From the NCBI GenBank assembly GCA_014529385.2, contig CM043954.1:93115247-93179246 (forward strand): a stretch of DNA of 64,000 bases. The letters run 5' to 3'. Within the stretch, counting starts at the first letter, position 1. Each line of letters starts with the position of its first letter. The translations under genes were made by a program, and so were the position numbers. Source of the DNA: Adiantum capillus-veneris (taxonomy: Eukaryota; Streptophyta; Polypodiopsida; Polypodiales; Pteridaceae). Below are positions 57,100 through 64,000 of this stretch, piece after piece. Below the pieces are notes generated by a model. It saw only the letters and a list, made by a program, of their open reading frames with translations, was not told the origin of the DNA and ran no database searches.

Positions 57100-60000
57100 A
57101 GGAGGAAAAAGCCACGCAGGTGGCCGGTAGTGCCATCTGAGGGCACCCTTGACCGTCGTGACAAAAGGCCTAGGATGCCAGAGTCGAAGGAAAGCCTCTC
57201 TGCCCTCCCTCTTGCGGTCGGAGCTGCCCTGGAGTCTCTCGAGCTGTCCTTTGAGAGTATGGATCAGCTCTAGCCAAAGATCCCGAACAGTCTCTGTTGG
57301 TGGTACAAGGCGAGCCTCGAAGATGCGGAAGCAGCGAGCCTGCCAGATGAACCAGAGTGTCAGGCCACTGATGACTTCCCAACACTCCTCTCTCTCACTG
57401 CACCACTTCTATGGAGTAAGCTCTATGGCAAGCTGGAGTGTAGGTCGACCCCCTTGCATCACTATCATCCTGCTGGTGGAAGATAGCTCAAACTGAAGTG
57501 CCGGGCCCGTGAGAGTGGACGAAGCAACTGACCCCCAAGTGTACTGCCGAGATGGGAAAGAGCTGGCATCTGTCGAAGAACACGAAGCCACACCTGCTGT
57601 GCCAAAGGACAGTCCCAAAGACAGTGACGCTGACTCTCCGCAAGATGGTCACAAGCTGCACATGCGGTCGAGAGACCACTATGTACAAGCCAACTCCCAA
57701 CTGTTGTAGCTCTGTGTGCAACCAGCCACTCGAACAAAGTGACTTGTCTCGGTTGTCTGGAGTCTCACAACCTCCAAAAAGCTACCAAGAACTCAGCTGT
57801 GAGACCCTCCTCCTGCCAATGAGGTGCTGCAGCAGGACGAGCCTTTCTTTGCGCTGCCAGTATGTGATGTCCCAGCCGAACAGTGTACTGAAAGAAAGGG
57901 ACACCTGGGTGGTTTGCAGAGGAGAAAGGGTCCCTCCAAAGCCACTCTCTAGGATCCCACTGTACTCGTGCCAGTGGACAGCTCTCCCAAGCCCACAGTC
58001 TTCAGTGGCCAATCTCAAGAGTTGCTGGGTCGGGATCTATGACACAAGTCCTCCCACAGATGCCCACCACTCGGATCCTTTGAAAACAGCACTCTGCCAC
58101 CTGCGGGGCCTCTACTGCACCTCGGTGTAAGTGTCCCTCACCCTGTAGCTGGAAAAACAGGGAGGGTATAGTCTCTGAGCAAGGTCGAACTGAGATGAGA
58201 ACCTCCAGTTGCGTGAAGGATCCCATCCATCTGGGTGCTGCTGACTCGAGAGGTGTGAGCCACTCAACTGGTACTGCCTCTGAGATGTCCAGACACATGC
58301 TCTGCACCCCTCTCATGCCTTATAGCTGAAAGCCCTGAAGCTCCTCTCACAAGCTTGAAAACTGTAACCAGTCACCTAAAGAGCGTGCTGGACCCATGGA
58401 AACATGAGGCCGACTACCAACCAAGTGGGTTCTCTGAGTGCTAACCATGGGGTTCCAAACGAGGGGCTGTCTCAGGCGTTCCTCCGTGCAAGTAGGTTGA
58501 CGCTGCTCCAGGCCACGCCGCAGTTGCTCCCAAGATCGGAGCAAACTCACAACAAAGCGGTCCTCTAGTCTCCTGCTCAAGCCAACTCCGTGCATCTCTG
58601 TGAAAATCCATCTAGTCGAGGGTCGCCAGGGGCCTCCAGCAGAAGGCACCCTAGTACTAAGCCGCTGAAGCAAGAACTCCTTCTAGGGTTCCTCACCTGG
58701 AAGAAGTCCTCTGACAATGAACTTCCCAAGGAGGGCTCTACTCTACTGTGTTGGGTCTATGATCCCAAACCCTCCCTGAGAACAAGGAAGAGTGATGACC
58801 TGCCATGCCACTCTGGCGTGGGCTATCTGAGTGTCACGCCCTGACCAAAGGAAGTTCCCGATCAGCCTCTCTACTTGGCTGATACAAGAACTCGAAAGAT
58901 CCAACAAGAAGTGATGTACCACATAGTAGCCAACAACACTTGGTTGGCCACTACAACTCTGCCTGTCAGAGAAAGTCGTGCGGAGCTCTAATGTAACAAC
59001 TTCCTCTTGATAGACAGGAGGAGGGGAGCAATTTGTTGCTCGGGAGACAAGTCCAAACCAACCTGCCCAAGTATCATACTGTAGTCCCTGGGGGAATCCA
59101 CCTGAAACCCTCACCTGGCATCCAATTGGGATTAGGAGAACTGCAAACCGAGAAAGCCACTGTCTTTCTCCAGGTTGATCAGTGCGCCAGATGCACAACA
59201 AAAAGTCTCAAGAGTCTGCTCACACCTGTGAAGGTTGGCCTCCTGGCCATCCAAGTACAAGGCTGAGTCATCTACAAACTCAGCGTCCAGTAGCTCATCT
59301 CCCCGAATAGGAAGTGCTAAGCCACGTAAACCAACCTGTTGTGAAACTGTTGTGAAACCAAAAATCTGCTCATCGCCTCAACTTAGAACAAAAAGAGGAA
59401 GGGGGCAAGAGGGCAGCCGTGTCTGACCGAATGTATGAGCATGAAACGATCACCTCTACCTCCTGACAAAAGTACTTGACTGTGTGCGCGTTTGTACAAA
59501 GCTGACACCCCTCTGATCCAAGCATCCAAGAAGCCCATCCTGCGAAGAGGGCCCTCCAGAAAGTCCCAGTCAACTTTGTCGTAGCCTTCTCAAAATCGAG
59601 AAGAATTATCACTAGATCCTCATCGCAGAGCCACGCGAGGGTAGAAGCCTCCCAAAAAGTAAAGATGTTGTCAAGGATACTACGCTTCTTGACAAAACCT
59701 GTCTGAGTCCCATGTATAATGCTCTCTAGAAGTGGCTGAATCCTTAAACTCAGAGCCTTGGCAAGAATTTTGTAGGCTAAGTTGAGGATGGTGATGGGGC
59801 ACCACTGTGGAATCTCATCCAAGGAGCCACCCTCTTTGGGAATGAGGTAAATCAGGCCCTCACTCATGCTGTCAAGCATCTCTCTTGTGTGCAGGATGTA
59901 CTGAAAAGCACTACAGAGATCCGAGCCAAGAAAGTCCCAGTACTCCAAGAAAAAACTGGGAGTCAAGCCATCCTCACGTGGACAGCTACCACGGGGGGGT

Positions 60001-61424
60001 GTGCAAAGAGCCGTGTGTAGCTCCTCTAGCTGAAGAGGCAGCTCAAGCCTCTGGCGCATCTCCTCAGTCACAAGACAAGGCATCTGTGCCCACACCTGCT
60101 CTCTGCATGCATCTTGACCTTCTGGCTGAGGCTCTGCAGACAGTAGATCATGGTAGAAATCAATGGCAACTGCACGCATGTCCTCTGGCTCTGAATCAAC
60201 TGACCCGTCAGGCCTCCTCAACTGACTGACCTTGGCATGCGAATGCCGAGGTCCCATTGCCTCAAAGAAAGCGCTTGTCACTCTGTCACCCAAATGGGTC
60301 CACTGAGATGCCTGTCGATGGAAAGCAAACTCATGGTGCGTCTCCTTTGTGGTGATGAGCTCCTGACGAGCTTGCTTTAACTGCTCCTCCAACCAAGGAC
60401 TGTCTGGATGCTGTTCTTGCATCCTCTGCAAGGAAGCAACGCCCCGTCGGAGACGCTGCTGCTCCTCTCTCGCTCTGCAGACAGGCGAGCCGAAGACTCT
60501 TGGAGAAAAAGTTGACTAAGCTGAGCAAGTCCTGAGGCCACTCTGTCAGCAGGAGAATCCTGCATGTCTAAGCTCTCTGTCCAAAGAGCCTCCACTCGGT
60601 CTCTAAGCGTTGAGTCAAGCAAGACCCTCTCTGGGATGCAAAGCATCGTGCTCCCCCTCCTCTGTCTATCAATGACTGTAAGGGTCACTCGAGCATGGTC
60701 CGAAAAGGAAGTCCCTACCAGAATGCCAACTGTCCCACCCAAGTCACAGAAGCGATCACTAGTGTAGAAGCGATCTATCTGAGATAGATTCACGCCTCCC
60801 ACTCTGCGGTCCGAACGAGAGAAGGCCGGGCTGTCTGGGGGCCGCACAAAGCTGGAATGCTGCCACACATCTATAACCCGCAGTCATACAAAACCTCTCC
60901 CAAGCTGCTAGCTCAACTCCATGCACAGTAGTATGGCTACCACCAATCATGTCAGAGGGTTCCTCCAACATGTTGAAGTCACCCCCTATGCACCATTGCT
61001 TTGCCTGCGACAGGGACTCAAAAATCTGAGACCAAAACTTTGCACGTGCACTCGCCACATTGGGCGCATAGATGTTCAGGAAACCCACGAGACAACCCTG
61101 AACCTGCATAGTGATCCACTGAGCCCTGCCCGACACAATAATCCCTCTGCCCACAATGACCTGGTGCAAAGAATCCGCAATAGTCATACATACCCCGCCC
61201 TGGATGCCTCCAGGTCCAAATGCAGTTGACCAAAAAGTCTCATACCGTCCACGCAAAAGCTGACCACGTCTAATGCGGCTCTCACACAGATGATGCTCTT
61301 GTAGCATAAGAAGGTCAATCTCTCCTCCCACGAGGCATCACTGAAGCTCTTGACGCAGTTAGCCCCTCTGACGCTGAAATTTGGGCCCACCTAGTCCCTA
61401 TACGTTCCATGAGACGATCCTCAT
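57100..61424 (-). pseudogene. LINE 2 ORF2: endonuclease, reverse transcriptase, zf-RVT
   Basis: It starts at the ATG complementary to 61422-61424 (MRIVSWNV, then a stop where LINE 1 has Gln). Endonuclease motifs: LLMLQEHHLCESRIRRG, GFLNIYAPNVASA, WCIGGDFNML. RT motifs in the 353-codon frame 59370-60431: EGLIYLIPKEGGS, GTQTGFVKKRSILDNIF, VIILLDFEKA; then the catalytic FVDDSALYLDGQ (about 59245-59285). The C-terminal zinc-binding domain is at 57560-57737 (CAACDHLAESQRHCLWDCP, then LAQQVW). The tail reads LWLELIHTL..WHYRPPAWLF. Several frame changes and stops are present. Confidence 0.92.
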
Positions 61425-63337
61425 GGAGAGCGAGAGAGAACTGATGCTACCGCAGCAGCTAACCGTGCTATCTTCGAGGCAGGCTTGGATGGGGAGTAAT
61501 CCGCATCGGAGTGTTCTCGAGATAGGCGTGACTGCAAAGAGTGTCCAGCCCAAGTCCAAGCCCAAGTAGACCGAGTCGTGCGTAAAGCAACCTCCTCTAT
61601 CCAGGAGTCCTCATGTATGTGTACATAGTATGGCGGGCTCTGCGTGTCAACAAAAAAGTAAACCACAATGTGTCTACATCCTTCTGCGTCTGGAGGTGTC
61701 ACAGCAAACTTGGCCAATGGCCAAAGAGTCTGAAGCATATCTGTAACTCCTAGGTCTCCCATGTGATGAGAGAACTCTAGGGACTGTGTCTGCAGCCACT
61801 CCAACACTGAGTCTAACGTCCACTTAGCCTGGTCCCTACCGCAGAGGGGAAAAGAGAAGCCAACCGCCGAGTCCAAGGCCTCTATCCCCCTAGCTGCAAG
61901 GAACAATACATGAACTCTGAAGCAAGCTGCCTCAAGGTCTGGTGAGGGTCACCGAGAAACCGTGTAAGGTCGTAGGCAAAGAAATCCCAATGACGACGAA
62001 TGTCGAAGCTCGTCAGACCACGAGGAACTGCTGCAAAAGGAGACGTCTCCACCTGAAGGGGAGGTCTCAAGAAAGGCTGTCCCTCTCTCGCTAAACAACT
62101 CTTGGAAAAGGCGCTACCAAGAGATCTCTTAGCAGCTGAAGAAGGCCCTGCCCCCTGGGACGGTTGTGGGACTGCAGCGGGAGGAGGTGAGGGAGCAAGT
62201 GGGGAGGGGGGTGAGGAGGGGCGAGGGGGAACGATAGAGGAAGGAGGGCGAGGTGGAGAGGCAGAGGGGGAAGGGGGAGGGGGTGGAGCGGAAGCAGGGG
62301 GGAACTCGGGGGAGGGGGGGGGGGGGGGAGGAGGGGGGCCTGTCGAGGGTGTGGCTGAGGTGGAGGCTGGAGCAGGGACCTCGTCTTGCTGAAGAGGGTT
62401 GAATCGGTTCCCCGTGGGAACCCATTGCTGCTGGGCAGGAGCCTGAGGACCACTCTGAGTGCCAGGTTGGCGCGGTGGCCCGTGCCGACGTCGACCACGA
62501 ACGTGCTGCCAGCCCTCCTCTGCTTGAGCCCCAGGCTCGGAGGGTGGCTCTGCCTGTATACTTTGTGGCTCTGCCTGCTGCTGCTGGCCAGCCTTTGAGG
62601 GCTAGGGCTAGTGGGCATGTGGTGTAGGTCGGGGTCTCCTCTGTGGACCGGCCTTCGCGAGATGGCCCATCTATCGACAAATGAAACACTGATTTGGGAG
62701 GCCCGAATACTCCACGCTTTGTTGGAACCAACCCCCACTCACCCGAGGAAGTAAGATGATCTTTGGGAGAGTGTGGGTGTCCCTAACCAGAACACGTACC
62801 GAGGGAATGCCGGCCGCCTTGGCAGCTACTGAGACTGTCGTGCGAGGTGTCTCCGGGACAGTCCCAATCGCTGAGCCTATCTTGGACAAAAGTGGTAGGT
62901 ACTCCCTCCTCAAACCAGGAAAGCAGACGGAAATGGGAAGGTTTGCCTCCTCTACCAGAACATTTGAAGCTGGGTCAAAACCATGTCTCCACTGTCGAAA
63001 GTGGGCTCGAACTGCTCGGATGGTCAAGGGGCTCATGCCTCATGGCGATGACCTTGGACGCCATCTCAGAGGTCTCAAACTTGATTTGATAGTAGCCTCG
63101 TCCGAGGAACTGGACGTCGAAGGTCTTACCCACCTCTGCGAGAAGGCGGGCCTGGAGAAGATCATGCAGCTCTCCTCTGCTATGTTTGGTGCCGAGAATC
63201 TTGCAGATGATGGAAGTCGCTTGAAGGCGTTCCACCTCTGCGGCTAGGCTTGCTTGCTCTGTCAGTGATAGAGCAAGTCGAATGGAGGGCTCAACGGCTT
63301 TCTGAGAGTCCCTCTGAGGTGGAGCATGAGCGTCCAT
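61421..63337 (-). pseudogene. LINE 2 ORF1 protein
   Basis: From the ATG at 63337 it reads MDAHAPPQRDSQKAVEPSIR, an RRM-like domain (SIICKILGTKHSRGEL, GRGYYQIKFETSEMASKVI, RQWRHGFDPASN), a CCHC knuckle beginning CFICRQMGHLAKA (62650-62695), in which the last Cys is damaged, a very Pro-rich linker (62190-62340) and a C-terminal domain (RGLTSFDIRRHWDFFAYD, HHMGDLGVTDMLQTLWPLAKF). Frame changes at about 63000, 62665 and 61900. Its stop TGA overlaps the ORF2 start as ATGA. Confidence 0.9.
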
Positions 63338-63628
63338 TAGTGTCTGCTGCCGTGGAGAAGGGCGGGAGGACGAAGATGAGAGGTGGCCCTCTGCTGGCCG
63401 AGCACGCCAAGAACGCCAAGAAGATTGAGGTTTTCAGCCTAGCTAGACCCGGGGCGAGGGGGCGGGGGGAAGCGATGCGGAGGGATTGGGATTGCAAAGC
63501 AGGGGCGGGCGAGCTGAAGCGCGGCGGGTAGAGGCTGGGGCGGGCTGCAGTGGTGCGCGCTGAATCTGCGCGCTGGGGCAGAACACAGGCAGCGCGCTGG
63601 GAGTTGGGGGGCGAGCGATGGCGAGAGA

Positions 63629-63647
63629 GGGGGGGGGGGGGGGGGGG
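63629..63647 (-). repeat. 19-base homopolymer in LINE 2 5' UTR (C on the LINE strand)
   Basis: A run of 19 G on the + strand about 290 bp upstream of ORF1, equivalent to the runs at LINE 1 and at 29385-29410. Confidence 0.88.
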
Positions 63648-63711
63648 CAGAGCTTGCGCGAGGGGGATGAGCGGGGGCAGCAGCGAGCGGGTTGGTTTCT
63701 GGGATTTCTGG

Positions 63712-63727
63712 ACAGTTGATGAATTTT
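63712..63727. repeat. LINE 2 target-site duplication, right copy
   Basis: Exact copy of 56932-56947 at the 5' end of the LINE. Confidence 0.95.
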
Positions 63728-63822
63728 ATTGAAGAGTTAAATTCAAAGGGTTGATGGAAACTTTTCCAGATTTTTCAAAGATGCTCCAATTGGTTTAGGG
63801 ATATCTGCTTGAACTGGAAACC

Positions 63823-64000
63823 ATGAAGACGAAAAGACAAATTGATGGTGCGGTGGAGATGGCACTTGATGCCATGTATGACCAGTGTTGTGTTTTCCAA
63901 GGACATGATCCAAAGGGTTTTCTTGCATGGTATGAAGCCGAGATGAAGAGTCGAAGGGTTCTAGAAGATTGGATGATTGCAGCTTTTGAAGAAGTTGTAA
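63823..64000 (+). CDS. gag-like open frame running off the window
   Basis: A frame open to the window end starts MKTKRQIDGAVEMALDAMYD and has FLAWYEAEMKSRRVLEDWMI followed by AAFEEVV. The Trp-Tyr helix pattern recalls a Ty3-type gag capsid domain, but the match is too short to be sure. Without LINE 2 the frame would sit downstream of 56931. Confidence 0.35.
   Translation, partial: MKTKRQIDGAVEMALDAMYDQCCVFQGHDPKGFLAWYEAEMKSRRVLEDWMIAAFEEVV

Larger units (their letters stand above)
56948..63711 (-). mobile_element. LINE 2, full-length non-LTR retrotransposon
   Basis: A 6.76-kb minus-strand LINE with a 5' UTR containing a C run, ORF1, ORF2, short 3' UTR and poly(A), flanked by an exact 16-bp target duplication. 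It has the layout of plant L1-type LINEs but ORF2 ends in a zinc-binding domain without a recognised RNase H. Stops and frameshifts in both ORFs make it inactive now. Confidence 0.95.

Noticed and set aside
62102-62392. Glycine/glutamate-rich + strand frame opposite LINE 2 ORF1
   Set aside because: It is the complement of the proline-rich ORF1 linker and has no domain.

Overview
The window is plant nuclear DNA dominated by retrotransposons, with one host gene threaded through it. The evidence for a plant is the LTR elements primed by initiator tRNA-Met, the chromodomain Ty3 (chromovirus) polyprotein, a Helitron, a hAT remnant, and a ubiquitin protease with the plant DUSP-USP (UBP5/8/9/10/11-like) architecture. 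Introns of 21.5, 14.7 and 7.4 kb filled with transposons suggest a large-genome, probably seed-free vascular plant such as a fern. That last step is inference.

Host gene. A single + strand UBP-type ubiquitin C-terminal hydrolase runs from ATG 5970 through ten exons to at least 52630. All junction phases agree and no exon contains a stop, so it looks intact and probably functional despite its load of insertions. The catalytic Cys box lies in exon 6. The 3' exons with the His box are not found before 64000, so the next intron is longer than 11 kb or the gene is broken.

Layout. 1-5365: Ty3 chromovirus copy A, 3' part with its LTR, ending about 600 bp upstream of the gene's start codon. 6522-28004 (intron 2): family-2 LTR remnants split by a gag-only Copia element (7780-10305, 5-bp TSD) that itself carries a 182-bp Helitron; LINE 1 on the minus strand (about 10.5-17.6 kb) split by a 2-kb solo LTR; 77-bp tandem repeats; a small truncated LINE with a 23-bp TSD; and family-3 LTR elements, including a complete non-autonomous one on the minus strand (21847-26385) with a 449-codon ORF. 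29279-43930 (intron 5): a LINE ORF1 fragment; Ty3 copy B (31072-39004) interrupted by a complete non-autonomous LTR element (33561-36693, TSD gggtg); a family-3 remnant; a duplicated zinc-knuckle gag fragment; and a minisatellite. 44521-51887 (intron 7): a decayed unknown retroelement-like ORF and a hAT transposase remnant. After 52630: a Copia gag remnant, a third family-2 copy, and a full-length LINE 2 on the minus strand with a 16-bp TSD (56948-63711).

All transposon coding regions except the Copia gag and the 449-codon family-3 ORF carry frameshifts or stops. Comparing copies A and B, LTR pairs and the two LINEs let me place the target-site duplications, nesting order and several individual mutations directly from the sequence. 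No rRNA, tRNA or CRISPR array was seen.
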